A stretch of 64,000 nt of DNA from Mycobacterium pinniadriaticum (lineage in GTDB: Bacteria > Actinomycetota > Actinomycetes > Mycobacteriales > Mycobacteriaceae), in the NCBI RefSeq assembly GCF_026242045.1, contig NZ_JAPJDO010000011.1:113717-177716 (forward strand). The letters are read 5' to 3'. Below the pieces are notes generated by a model. The model was not told where the DNA came from and did no database searches. It was given only the letters and a program-made list of their open reading frames with translations. Positions 52,318 through 61,700 of this stretch are shown one piece after another (the stretch's first letter is position 1; every line of letters starts with the position of its first letter). The position numbers and the translations under genes are program-made.

Positions 52318-54317
52318 ACGCGACCGATCTCCCGCCGGTGACCGAGTTACTGGCGACGGCGGTGGCCACGCTGGGCGGCAACGAGCGGCCGGGCCAGGTG
52401 CGGATGGCCGAGGCGGTGGCACAGGCCTTCGCCGGCGGCGAACATCTGGCGGTGCAGGCCGGCACCGGCACTGGCAAGTCGCTGGCCTACCTGGTTCCCG
52501 CGATCGCCCGGGCGGTCGCCGAGGAAACCCCCGTCGTGGTGTCCACCGCGACCATCGCCCTGCAACGCCAGCTCGTCGACCGCGACCTGCCCCGGCTGGT
52601 CGACGCGCTCGCCGCCGCCCTACCTCGACGGCCGCGTTTCGCGCTGCTGAAAGGGCGCCGAAATTACTTGTGTTTGAACAAGATCCACAACGGAACGAGC
52701 GACGAAGCAAGCGACGCCGCTCAGGAGGAGCTGTTCGAGCCGGTCGCCGCCACCGCGTTGGTTCGGGATGTCGCCCGGCTGACGGCGTGGGCGTCGTCGA
52801 CCGAGACCGGCGACCGCGACGAACTGACGCCCGGCGTGCCCGATCGATCCTGGTCGCAGGTCAGCGTCTCGGCGCGGGAGTGCCTCGGCATGGCGCGCTG
52901 CCCGTACGGCAGCGACTGCTTCTCCGAACGCGCGCGGGCCGAGGCCGGGCGAGCCGAGATCATCGTCACCAACCACGCGCTGCTGGCCATTGACGCGATC
53001 GCCGACGCCGCAGTGCTGCCCGAACACGAATATCTGGTGGTCGACGAGGCGCACGAATTGGTGGACCGGGTGACGTCGGTGGCCACCGGCGAGCTGACCC
53101 CGGCCCCGCTCGGAGCGGCCACCCGGCGTATCGCCCGGCTGGTCAACCCGCAGCTCGCCCAGCGGATGGAAGCGGCGGTCGCGACGTTCTCGTCGGCGAT
53201 CCACGACGCCCAGCCCGGCCGGCTCGACTATCTCGACGACGAACTGGCCACCTACCTGACCACCCTGCGGGACGCGGCCACCGCCGCCCGCGGCGACATC
53301 GACCCGTCGCCGCGTGACCCCAAGGCCGCCGCGGCCCGCAACGAAGCGATCGCGGCGCTCACCGATATCGGCGATACCGCCGCACGGGTGCTGGACTCGT
53401 TCGTGCCGGCGATCCCCGACCGCACCGAGGTGGTGTGGCTCGATCACGAGGACATCAAGGGCGGAGCGACCGGCGGATCGACACAGCGACCGGTGCTGCG
53501 GGTGGCGCCGCTGTCGGTGGCAGGGTTGCTGCGAACGCGACTGTTCGACAGCGCGACAACGGTTTTGACATCAGCGACGCTGACGGTCGGCGGCTCTTTC
53601 GATGCCATGGCCGGCGCGTGGGGACTCGGCGACGGGCCCACCTGGAAAGGCCTCGACGTCGGCTCACCGTTCGAGCACGCCAAGTCCGGCATCCTCTACG
53701 TCGCCGCGCACCTGCCGCCACCGGGCCGCGACACCGCCGGCTCGCCCGAGCAACTGGACGAGATCACCGGGCTGATCGAGGCGGCCGGTGGCCGCACGCT
53801 GGGACTGTTCTCGTCGATGCGTGCGGCCAAGACCGCGGCCGAAGCGCTACGGGCGCGGATCGACACCCCGATCCTCTGCCAGGGCGACGACGGCACCGCC
53901 GCCCTCGTCGAGCGCTTCGCCGCCGATCCGGAGACATCGCTGTTCGGCACTCTGTCACTGTGGCAGGGCGTCGACGTGCCGGGTCCGTCGCTGTCCCTGG
54001 TCCTCATCGATCGCATCCCGTTCCCCCGTCCCGACGATCCCCTGCTGACCGCGCGGCAGCGGGCCGTCGCCGCCCGGGGAGGCAACGGGTTCATGACGGT
54101 CGCCGCCGCACACGCCGCCCTGCTGCTGGCTCAAGGGGCGGGCCGACTGTTGCGCCGGGCCGACGACCGGGGCGTCGTCGCTGTGCTGGACTCGCGAATG
54201 GCCAGCGCACGCTACGGCGGCTACCTGCGCGCCTCGCTGCCACCGTTCTGGTCGACCACCGATCCGGTGCGCGTCAAACAAGCACTTCAGCGGCTACGCG
54301 ACGGTGCCACGTCGTGA
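52314..54317 (+). CDS. dinG: DinG-family ATP-dependent helicase
   Basis: 667 residues. Walker A in QAGTGTGKSLAYLVPA, DEAH in VVDEAHELVD, and C-terminal helicase motifs (LWQGVDVPGPSL, QGAGRLLRRADDRG). Cys at YLCLN, ECLGMARCPYGSDC are the likely [4Fe-4S] ligands of the XPD/DinG group. DNA repair helicase, 5'-3' by family. GTG 52314. Confidence 0.94.
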   Translation: MNATDLPPVTELLATAVATLGGNERPGQVRMAEAVAQAFAGGEHLAVQAGTGTGKSLAYLVPAIARAVAEETPVVVSTATIALQRQLVDRDLPRLVDALAAALPRRPRFALLKGRRNYLCLNKIHNGTSDEASDAAQEELFEPVAATALVRDVARLTAWASSTETGDRDELTPGVPDRSWSQVSVSARECLGMARCPYGSDCFSERARAEAGRAEIIVTNHALLAIDAIADAAVLPEHEYLVVDEAHELVDRVTSVATGELTPAPLGAATRRIARLVNPQLAQRMEAAVATFSSAIHDAQPGRLDYLDDELATYLTTLRDAATAARGDIDPSPRDPKAAAARNEAIAALTDIGDTAARVLDSFVPAIPDRTEVVWLDHEDIKGGATGGSTQRPVLRVAPLSVAGLLRTRLFDSATTVLTSATLTVGGSFDAMAGAWGLGDGPTWKGLDVGSPFEHAKSGILYVAAHLPPPGRDTAGSPEQLDEITGLIEAAGGRTLGLFSSMRAAKTAAEALRARIDTPILCQGDDGTAALVERFAADPETSLFGTLSLWQGVDVPGPSLSLVLIDRIPFPRPDDPLLTARQRAVAARGGNGFMTVAAAHAALLLAQGAGRLLRRADDRGVVAVLDSRMASARYGGYLRASLPPFWSTTDPVRVKQALQRLRDGATS

Positions 54318-54408
54318 GTTGGGATCGGTAAGCGCGCGGGGGCACGGCACTATTGTGGGAGCAAATTTCGACATACGCCGGTCTGACACCTCGGGGAGGG
54401 TGGCCCTC

Positions 54409-55854
54409 ATGCACCGACGACGACACCTCGCTCGTCTGCTCGCCGTCGCGGGCACCGCGGTGGTGCTGGCCGGGTGTGGCACCACCATCTCGGGCAAGGC
54501 TGTCTCGGTGTTCGACGACCCGTTCAAGGTCGGGGGCCTACAGGCTGTCGACGGACCCAGCGGCTTGCGCTCGGACGCCGAGGAGCCGTCCCGCCGCGTC
54601 ACCGACACCGACGGCGGCGAGGACGACGAGATCGCCGCACAGTCGGTGAGCGACCTCGAGGAATATTGGAAAGGTGCCTACAGCGGTACTTTCGACGGCG
54701 AATTCACACCCGTGAAGGAGCTCGTCTCGTGGGACTCCGACTCGTACAGCGGTGAATTCTGCGACGAGTCCACCGTCGGCCTGATCAACGCCGCCTACTG
54801 CGACGACGACAACACCATCGGGTGGGATCGTGGGGTACTGCTACCCGCCTTGCGCCATGCCAACGGCGACATGGCGATCACGATGGTGCTGGCCCACGAG
54901 TACGGGCATGCGATTCAGAAACTGTCCAAGCTCAACAAGAAGGGCACGCCCACCCTGGTCGCCGAGCAACAGGCCGACTGCTTTGCCGGCGCCTACCTGC
55001 GGTGGGTCGCCGAAGGCGATTCGAAACGGTTCACGCTGAGCACCGGCGACGGGCTGAACAACCTGCTGGCCGCGATGATCGCGTTCCGCGACCCCCTGCT
55101 CAGCCAGGACGACTACTTCGACACCGGCGACGAACACGGATCAGCTTTCGAACGAGTCTCGGCCTTCCAGTTCGGGTTCACCGACGGACCGTCATCCTGC
55201 GCCGCCATCGACGCCCAGGAGATCGGTGAGCGTCGCGGCGATCTGCCCATCGAATTGCAGAGCGACCAGACCGGCGAGTGGCCGGTCAGCGAGGAGTCGG
55301 TCGGCGCCATCACCGAGGCGATGAACATTCTGTTCTCGCCGAAGAATCCGCCGACGCTGAGCTTTGATGCCGCCGCGGCGTCGACGTGTCCCGACGCCCG
55401 GCCCAGCCCGCCGGCCTCCTACTGCCCGGCCACCAACACCATCGCCGTCGATCTGCCAGGCCTGGAGAAAATGGGCGCGTCGAACGAAGGCGAGGACGAT
55501 GTCCTGGTCACCGGCGACAACACCGCGTACTCGGTGCTGATGTCCCGATACATGCTGGCGGTACAGCACGAGCGCGGCGGCCTGGTGCTCGACAACGCCG
55601 AGGCCGGGCTGCGCACCGCCTGCCTGACCGGCGTGGCCACCACCAAGCTGTCCAAGGAGGTCACCACTTCCGACGGCAACACCGTCGCCCTGACCGCCGG
55701 CGATATCGACGAGGCGGTATCCGGCCTGCTGACCAACGGCCTGGTCGCCGGCGATGTCAACGGCGAATCGGTGCCCGCCGGGTTCAACCGCATCGACGCG
55801 TTCCGCATCGGCGTGCTCGGCGATCAGGACCGCTGTATCAAACGATTTCCCTGA
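54409..55854 (+). CDS. Lipoprotein, neutral zinc metallopeptidase-like
   Basis: 481 residues. Lipobox LAGC at about residues 20-23 after RRRHLARLLAVAGTAVV, then an extracytoplasmic domain with HEYGHAIQ (HExxH) and EQQADCFAGAYL, where the Glu is a probable third ligand, as in putative neutral zinc metallopeptidases (YpfJ type). Eight or more Cys suggest disulfides. ATG 54409 with GGGGAGG upstream. Not in the recalled M. tuberculosis dinG-glgP interval. Confidence 0.87.
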   Translation: MHRRRHLARLLAVAGTAVVLAGCGTTISGKAVSVFDDPFKVGGLQAVDGPSGLRSDAEEPSRRVTDTDGGEDDEIAAQSVSDLEEYWKGAYSGTFDGEFTPVKELVSWDSDSYSGEFCDESTVGLINAAYCDDDNTIGWDRGVLLPALRHANGDMAITMVLAHEYGHAIQKLSKLNKKGTPTLVAEQQADCFAGAYLRWVAEGDSKRFTLSTGDGLNNLLAAMIAFRDPLLSQDDYFDTGDEHGSAFERVSAFQFGFTDGPSSCAAIDAQEIGERRGDLPIELQSDQTGEWPVSEESVGAITEAMNILFSPKNPPTLSFDAAAASTCPDARPSPPASYCPATNTIAVDLPGLEKMGASNEGEDDVLVTGDNTAYSVLMSRYMLAVQHERGGLVLDNAEAGLRTACLTGVATTKLSKEVTTSDGNTVALTAGDIDEAVSGLLTNGLVAGDVNGESVPAGFNRIDAFRIGVLGDQDRCIKRFP

Positions 55855-55870
55855 CGGTGTGCCCGTCGGC

Positions 55871-56593
55871 TCAGATCTTCTTCGTCACGCCGTACCAGGA
55901 CAGGATCGCGTCGCCTTCGTCGGTGGACTTGGTCAGCGTCGCGTACGAGCGGATGAACGACTCGCCGACGCAGCCGTCGATCTTGACGTGGAAGTTGCTG
56001 ATCGACACCCACGGCGCGGCGCCCTTGTACCTTTTTTTGGTCACCGGGACGATGTTGATGATGCCGGGCTTGAGGCTCACGATGATGCCGCCGCCGATGT
56101 TGGCGCCGACCCCCGGCAGGAAGCCCTCGGCGGCGACGTTCGGGAAATCCAGGCCGAGAAAGCCGATCGACGGGCTGATACCGGCGCTGCCGGTCAGCGA
56201 GACGCCGTTGGAGGTGCTCATGTCGATACCGCAGCCGATCTGATAGCCGACCTCGAACACACCCTCCGGGGTGCTGCCGGGGCCGTTGAGCTCGCCGTTG
56301 AAGACGCCCCCGACGACGTACTCCCGCGACGAGATCGCGGTGGTCAACGGCGCGCTGGGCATCTGGACCTCGTCCTTGGCGGAGATCGTCAGGGTCCACC
56401 CGTCGGGTGATTCCGTGCTGATCGGCGGGGTGGACGCCACCCTCCCATCGTCGACCGGCGGGGGAACCGGGTCGGTGGCGACGATGGGCTGGGCAAGATC
56501 GGGGCCGCCGGGATCGGGATCGGCCGACGCGGGTACCGGAGTCGCCAACAAGCTTCCTACCAGCGCCAACAGCACCGCACGACGAACGAACAC
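55871..56593 (-). CDS. MspA-family porin-like protein 3
   Basis: 240 residues. Signal peptide ending VPASA before DPDPGG, then the MspA-like domain with SSREYVVGGVFNGEL, FEVGYQIGCGIDM and VKIDGCVGESFIRSYATLTKSTDEGD. It keeps the same Cys pair as the tandem copies at 31.6-33.1 kb. GTG 56593. The coding run ACCAAAAAAAGG (T7 on the plus strand at 56033-56039) is unusual in this genome. Confidence 0.85.
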   Translation of the reverse strand: MFVRRAVLLALVGSLLATPVPASADPDPGGPDLAQPIVATDPVPPPVDDGRVASTPPISTESPDGWTLTISAKDEVQMPSAPLTTAISSREYVVGGVFNGELNGPGSTPEGVFEVGYQIGCGIDMSTSNGVSLTGSAGISPSIGFLGLDFPNVAAEGFLPGVGANIGGGIIVSLKPGIINIVPVTKKRYKGAAPWVSISNFHVKIDGCVGESFIRSYATLTKSTDEGDAILSWYGVTKKI

Positions 56594-56712
56594 TCCCCGA
56601 AAGCCTTCCCGGAGGCCGATGGTCCGCCCCGATGCGGCACCCGGACGACACTCCTGTTGGGAACCTACAGGTGGCTCCCATGCCCTGCTAACCGGTTCGG
56701 CAACTCCCAGCG

Positions 56713-59340
56713 TTACGCCAGCGTGACGAGACCGAGTTCGGTGTCGCCGGCCAGCAGCGGGTGGTGCGGCAGCACGCGCACCGTGTAGCCGACGGACCCG
56801 GCCAAGGGCAGCGGAGTCGTCGTCGTGAAGATGTCGGTGCCGCCGTCACCAGAACCCGTATGCGCCATGGCGATGACCACCGGGTCCTGCAAGGCATTCG
56901 CCGCGTCGACACGGCCGAGCACCGCCTGCACCACCACCTCGTCGGGGTGCAGCCCGGCCAGTTGCACGGTGGCCGTCAACGTCAGCTCCGACCCCAGGAT
57001 CGGGGTGCCCGGCAGTCCGGTGTTGTCCACATCGGTGATCTTGATCTTCGGCCAGGCTTCGCGGGCACGCAGCCGGTAGGCCGACAGTTCGCGGGCGCAG
57101 CCGAACGGCAGCCCGTCGATGGGCGCGCTCGTCAGGCTGAAGGACCGCGCGGCGGGTTCGTAGTACTTCTCGGTGTAGTCGCGCACCATCCGCGAGGCCA
57201 GCACCTTGGGGCCGAGCACCTGCAAGGTGTGCCGGACCATCTCGACCCATCGGCTGGGCACCCCCTTGTCGTCGCGATCGTAGAACCGCGGCGAGACCGA
57301 ATGCTCGAGCAGGTCGTAGAGCGCGGCGGCCTCCAGGTCATCGCGACGTCCTTCATCTGCCAAACCATCGGCTGTCGGTATCTCCCAACCGTTTTCGCCG
57401 TCATACCACTCGTCCCACCAGCCGTCCCGGATGGACAGGTTGAGCCCGCCGTTCAGCGCGCTCTTCATGCCCGACGTGCCGCAGGCCTCGAGCGGACGCA
57501 GCGGATTGTTCAGCCACACATCGCAACCCCAGTACAACTGGCGCGCCATCGACATGTCGTAGTCGGGCAGGAAGGCGATACGGTGGCGCACTTCGGGCCG
57601 ATCGGCGAACTTGACGACCTGCTGGATGAGGGCCTTGCCCGCGTCGTCGGCGGGATGGGACTTACCGGCCACGATCAGCTGGATGGGCTCGTCCTCGTCG
57701 AGCAGCAGCGCCTCGAGCCGTTGCGGGTCACGCAGCATCAGCGTGAGGCGTTTGTACGTGGGGACCCGTCGAGCAAAGCCGATGGTCAGTACATCGGGAT
57801 CGAAAGCCGTTGCTATCCATCCCAGTTCGGCCTCTGAAGCGCCACGCTCCAACCAGGACCGGCGCAGCCTGACCCGAACATCCTCGACCAGCAGCGCGCG
57901 CAGCTGAGAGCGGATCCACCAGATGTGACCGGTGTCGACCTGTTGCAGCCGTTGCCACACGCTGGGCTCGCGCAACGCCTCGGTGGAGCCGGCCAGCTCA
58001 CGGCCGAGCTGCAGCCACTGCGGGGCCGCCCAGGTGGGGCCGTGTACCCCGTTGGTGATCGAGCCGATCGGCACCTCCGCGGGGTCGAGCCCGGGCCACA
58101 ACTCATCGAACATCGTGCGGCTGACGCGACCATGAAGCAACGAGACCCCGTTGGCCCGTTGCGCAAGGCGCAGGCCCATGTGCGCCATGTTGAACTTCGA
58201 CGGGTCGTCCTCGGCCCCGAACGCCAGCACACGTCCGACCGGAACACCGGGCAGCAGACCGGTCTTGCCCTCGTCACCGAAGTACCGCTTCACCATGTCC
58301 AGCGGGAACCGGTCGATGCCGGCCGGCACCGGGGTGTGCGTGGTGAACACCGTGGCGGCCCGCACCAAAGTCAGGGCGGTGTCGAAATCCAGCTTCTGCT
58401 CGGCCATGTATTCGCGGATCCGCTCCACGCCCGAGAAGCCCGCGTGCCCCTCGTTCATGTGGAACACGTCCGGCGCGGCCAAGCCTTCGATCGCGGTGAA
58501 CGCGCGGATGGCCCGCACGCCGCCGATACCGGCGAGCAGCTCCTGCCTGATGCGGTGTTCCTGGTCGCCGCCGTATAGCCGGTCGGTGACGTTGCGCAGG
58601 TCGTGTTCGTTCTCGGGGATGTCAGAGTCCAACAGCAACAGCGGTATCCGCCCGACCTGGGCGACCCACACCCTGGCCCGCAGCACCTTGGCGTCCGGCA
58701 TCGCCAGCGCCACCAGGACCGGCGCCCCGGCGGCATCGGCCAGCAGCCGCAGCGGCAGGCCCTGGGGGTCCAGGGATGGATAGTTCTCGTGTTGCCAGCC
58801 GTCGGCGGTCAGCGACTGACGGAAATAGCCGGACCGGTAGTACAGACCCACGGCGATCAGCGGCAAGCCCAGATCGGAAGCCGACTTCAGGTGGTCACCG
58901 GCCAGGATCCCGAGACCGCCGGAATAGTTGGGCAGCACCTCGGCGACACCGAACTCCATGGAGAAGTAGGCGATACCCGTCGGCATCGTGGCCGCGTCCT
59001 GTTCCTGGTACCGCTGCTCCTGGTACCGCTGTTCCTGGTACCGCTGTTCCTGGTACCACATGGGCCGCCCGAGATAATCATCCAGGTCGGCCGCGAGTTG
59101 CTCGAGGGTGCCCAGGAACGACTCGTTCGCGGCCAACTCGTCGAGCCGCGCCGGGGAGACCGCACCCAGCAGGGCCACCGGATCCTGACCGATTTGCAGC
59201 CACAGTTGCGGATCGATCGAGGCGAAGAGATCCTGGGTCGGCTTGTCCCACGACCAACGCAAGTTGGTGGACAGCCGGCCCAACGCCGAGAGCCGATCGG
59301 GCAAGTGTGCGCGGACCGTAAACCTCCGGAGGGCCTTCAC
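56713..59340 (-). CDS. glgP: Alpha-glucan phosphorylase
   Basis: 875 residues. FSMEFGVAEVLPNYSGGLGILAGDHLKSASDLGLP, HMNEGHAGF, ARRVPTYKRLTLML and EACGTSGMKSALNGGLNLS are the short bacterial/archaeal phosphorylase motifs. Converts alpha-1,4-glucan and phosphate to glucose 1-phosphate. Start GTG 59340, AAGG about 10 nt upstream. Contains four tandem 15-bp repeats near the N-terminus (see repeat). Divergent from glgE. Confidence 0.94.
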   Translation of the reverse strand: MKALRRFTVRAHLPDRLSALGRLSTNLRWSWDKPTQDLFASIDPQLWLQIGQDPVALLGAVSPARLDELAANESFLGTLEQLAADLDDYLGRPMWYQEQRYQEQRYQEQRYQEQDAATMPTGIAYFSMEFGVAEVLPNYSGGLGILAGDHLKSASDLGLPLIAVGLYYRSGYFRQSLTADGWQHENYPSLDPQGLPLRLLADAAGAPVLVALAMPDAKVLRARVWVAQVGRIPLLLLDSDIPENEHDLRNVTDRLYGGDQEHRIRQELLAGIGGVRAIRAFTAIEGLAAPDVFHMNEGHAGFSGVERIREYMAEQKLDFDTALTLVRAATVFTTHTPVPAGIDRFPLDMVKRYFGDEGKTGLLPGVPVGRVLAFGAEDDPSKFNMAHMGLRLAQRANGVSLLHGRVSRTMFDELWPGLDPAEVPIGSITNGVHGPTWAAPQWLQLGRELAGSTEALREPSVWQRLQQVDTGHIWWIRSQLRALLVEDVRVRLRRSWLERGASEAELGWIATAFDPDVLTIGFARRVPTYKRLTLMLRDPQRLEALLLDEDEPIQLIVAGKSHPADDAGKALIQQVVKFADRPEVRHRIAFLPDYDMSMARQLYWGCDVWLNNPLRPLEACGTSGMKSALNGGLNLSIRDGWWDEWYDGENGWEIPTADGLADEGRRDDLEAAALYDLLEHSVSPRFYDRDDKGVPSRWVEMVRHTLQVLGPKVLASRMVRDYTEKYYEPAARSFSLTSAPIDGLPFGCARELSAYRLRAREAWPKIKITDVDNTGLPGTPILGSELTLTATVQLAGLHPDEVVVQAVLGRVDAANALQDPVVIAMAHTGSGDGGTDIFTTTTPLPLAGSVGYTVRVLPHHPLLAGDTELGLVTLA
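58999..59058 (-). repeat. Four tandem 15-bp units in glgP
   Basis: Units at 58999, 59014, 59029 and 59044, 15 bp each with one or two changes, encoding YQEQR repeated in frame. Lies between the first helical segment and the first conserved catalytic-domain motif of glgP, so length changes may be tolerated. Confidence 0.85.
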
Positions 59341-59588
59341 GTGTTCCAACCTTACTGAGATTCCACGACGGCGAGAGGTCACCGCACGCTTCCTCCCCCC
59401 GCATTCATTCGGGCTACTACGGTGTGAATAGGGCGCGATGCGGTTACCCCGAGGGGCAAGGAGTCTCACACCGGGTGCAGGGGCGAGCACGACTGCACTA
59501 CGACAACAATGAAGACCGACAACGATGAAGACCGACGGAGTCGGCGCGGAGCGATCCACGCCACGCAAGTCAGGAATGGAGTGGTTGG
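59341..59588. promoter_or_regulatory. Divergent glgP/glgE control region
   Basis: 248 bp between divergent GTG starts, presumed to hold both promoters. No known operator or riboswitch motif recognised. Confidence 0.4.
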
Positions 59589-61676
59589 GTGCCCGGTCGT
59601 ATCGAGATCGATGACGTCGCGCCCGTTGTGTCCTGCGGTACCTATCCGGCCAAAGCGGTCGTCGGCGAAGTGGTGCCGGTCGCCGGGTCGGTGTGGCGCG
59701 AGGGGCACGACGCGGTGGCGGCGACGTTGGTCGTGCGCTACCTCGGACCGGCCTACCCCCAGCTGGGACAGGGTCCGGCCCGTCGGGTCAAGGCGCTCGA
59801 GGGCGCCGATCTGGCCGAGGCCGCCCCCGCGACCAGCCGGGTCAAGCCGCAGCTGTACGCGATGTCCTTGGGGCGCACACCGGATCTGTTCCACAGCCAG
59901 TTCGTGCCCGATCGGGTGGGGTTGTGGACGTTTCGGATCGACGGGTGGGGCGATCCGATCACCACCTGGCGCCGTGCCGTCACCGCGAAGCTGAACGCCG
60001 GCCAAGGTGAGTCCGAACTCGACAACGACCTGCTGGTGGGTGCCCGGCTGCTGGAACGCGCGGCCACCGGCGTCCCGCGTGATCGCCGCGCTCCGCTGCT
60101 CGACGCCGCGGCGGCGCTCCGCGAGCCCGGCGACCCGCTGACCCGCGCCGCGCCGGCACTATCCCACGACATCACCGATCTGCTCGCCCAGTATCCGCTG
60201 CGCGAGCTGGTCACCCGCGGCGCCACCTACGGGGTATGGGTCGATCGGCCGCTGGCGCGCTGCAGCGCCTGGTATGAGCTGTTCCCCCGCTCGACCGGCG
60301 GCCGCGACGAGCACGGCCGCCCGGTGCACGGCACGTTCGCGACGGCCGCCGCCGCGCTGCCCCGGGTCGCCGCGATGGGATTCAACGTCGTCTACCTGCC
60401 ACCGATCCACCCGATCGGCAAGGTGCACCGCAAGGGCCGCAACAACAGCGTGACGGCTGAACCCGGCGACGTGGGGTCACCCTGGGCGATCGGCAGCGAT
60501 GAGGGCGGCCACGACGCGGTTCACCCCGATCTGGGGACGATCGACGACTTCGACCGGTTCGTGGCCGCCGCCCGCGACAACGGGCTCGAGGTGGCGCTGG
60601 ACCTCGCATTGCAGTGCGCGCCGGATCACCCCTGGGCCAAGAATCACCGGCAGTGGTTCACCGAACTCCCCGACGGCACCATCGCCTATGCGGAGAACCC
60701 GCCGAAGAAGTACCAGGACATCTATCCGCTGAACTTCGACAACGATCCCGGCGGCCTCTACGACGAGGTTCTGCGTGTGGTGCGACACTGGATGGAACAC
60801 GGCGTCAAGATCTTTCGGGTTGACAACCCACACACCAAGCCGCCGAATTTCTGGGCGTGGTTGATCGGCCAGGTGAAATCGGTCGACCCCGATGTGCTGT
60901 TCCTGTCCGAGGCGTTCACCCGACCGGCCCGGTTGTACGGTCTGGCGAAACTCGGTTTCACCCAGTCCTATTCGTACTTCACCTGGCGTACCGCCAAATG
61001 GCAGATCGAGGAGTTCGGTCGCCAGATCACCGAGCATGCCGACTACGCGCGGCCCAATCTGTTCGTCAACACGCCCGACATCCTGCACGAAAGTCTGCAG
61101 CAGGGCGGTCCGGGCATGTTCGCGATCCGGGCGGTGCTGGCCTCGACCCTGGGCACGTCCTGGGGTGTGTACTCGGGTTACGAACTGTTCGAACACCTGC
61201 CGGTGCGGGAAGGCAGCGAGGAGTACCTCGACTCCGAGAAGTACGAGCTGCGGCCGCGCGACTTCGAGGCCGCCCTGGCACACGGACAGTCGCTGGAGCC
61301 ATTCCTGCAGCGCCTCAACGAGATCCGGCGCCTCCATCCGGCGCTGTGCCAGATGCGCACCATCACCTTCCACCACATCGACAACGAGGCCCTGCTGGCC
61401 TACAGCAAGTTCGACCCGGTGTCCGGTGACACCGTGCTGGTGGTGGTGACACTGAACGCCTTCGGCCCCGAGGAAGGCACCTTGTGGCTGGACATGGGAG
61501 CGCTGGGTATGCATCCCTACGACCGCTTCTGGGTCCGGGACGAGATCACCGGGGAGGAATACCAGTGGGGACAGTCGAATTTTGTGCGCCTGGAGCCATC
61601 CCGGGCCGTCGCGCACGTCCTGAACATGCCGTTGATTCCGCAGGAGCAGAGAGCAGATCTGCTGCGGCGGGAGTGA
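59589..61676 (+). CDS. glgE: Maltosyltransferase GlgE
   Basis: 695-residue GH13_3 enzyme that extends alpha-1,4-glucan from maltose 1-phosphate. Domain N at the start, catalytic barrel with [10 protein letters not shown] (nucleophile Asp), FLSEAFTRP (acid/base Glu) and VNTPDILHE. The [18 protein letters not shown] segment is typical of GlgE. GTG 59589. 24 bp from glgB with a strong ribosome binding site between. Confidence 0.96.
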   Translation: MPGRIEIDDVAPVVSCGTYPAKAVVGEVVPVAGSVWREGHDAVAATLVVRYLGPAYPQLGQGPARRVKALEGADLAEAAPATSRVKPQLYAMSLGRTPDLFHSQFVPDRVGLWTFRIDGWGDPITTWRRAVTAKLNAGQGESELDNDLLVGARLLERAATGVPRDRRAPLLDAAAALREPGDPLTRAAPALSHDITDLLAQYPLRELVTRGATYGVWVDRPLARCSAWYELFPRSTGGRDEHGRPVHGTFATAAAALPRVAAMGFNVVYLPPIHPIGKVHRKGRNNSVTAEPGDVGSPWAIGSDEGGHDAVHPDLGTIDDFDRFVAAARDNGLEVALDLALQCAPDHPWAKNHRQWFTELPDGTIAYAENPPKKYQDIYPLNFDNDPGGLYDEVLRVVRHWMEHGVKIFRVDNPHTKPPNFWAWLIGQVKSVDPDVLFLSEAFTRPARLYGLAKLGFTQSYSYFTWRTAKWQIEEFGRQITEHADYARPNLFVNTPDILHESLQQGGPGMFAIRAVLASTLGTSWGVYSGYELFEHLPVREGSEEYLDSEKYELRPRDFEAALAHGQSLEPFLQRLNEIRRLHPALCQMRTITFHHIDNEALLAYSKFDPVSGDTVLVVVTLNAFGPEEGTLWLDMGALGMHPYDRFWVRDEITGEEYQWGQSNFVRLEPSRAVAHVLNMPLIPQEQRADLLRRE

Positions 61677-61700
61677 CGGAACTACAAAGGAGCCTTGGCA

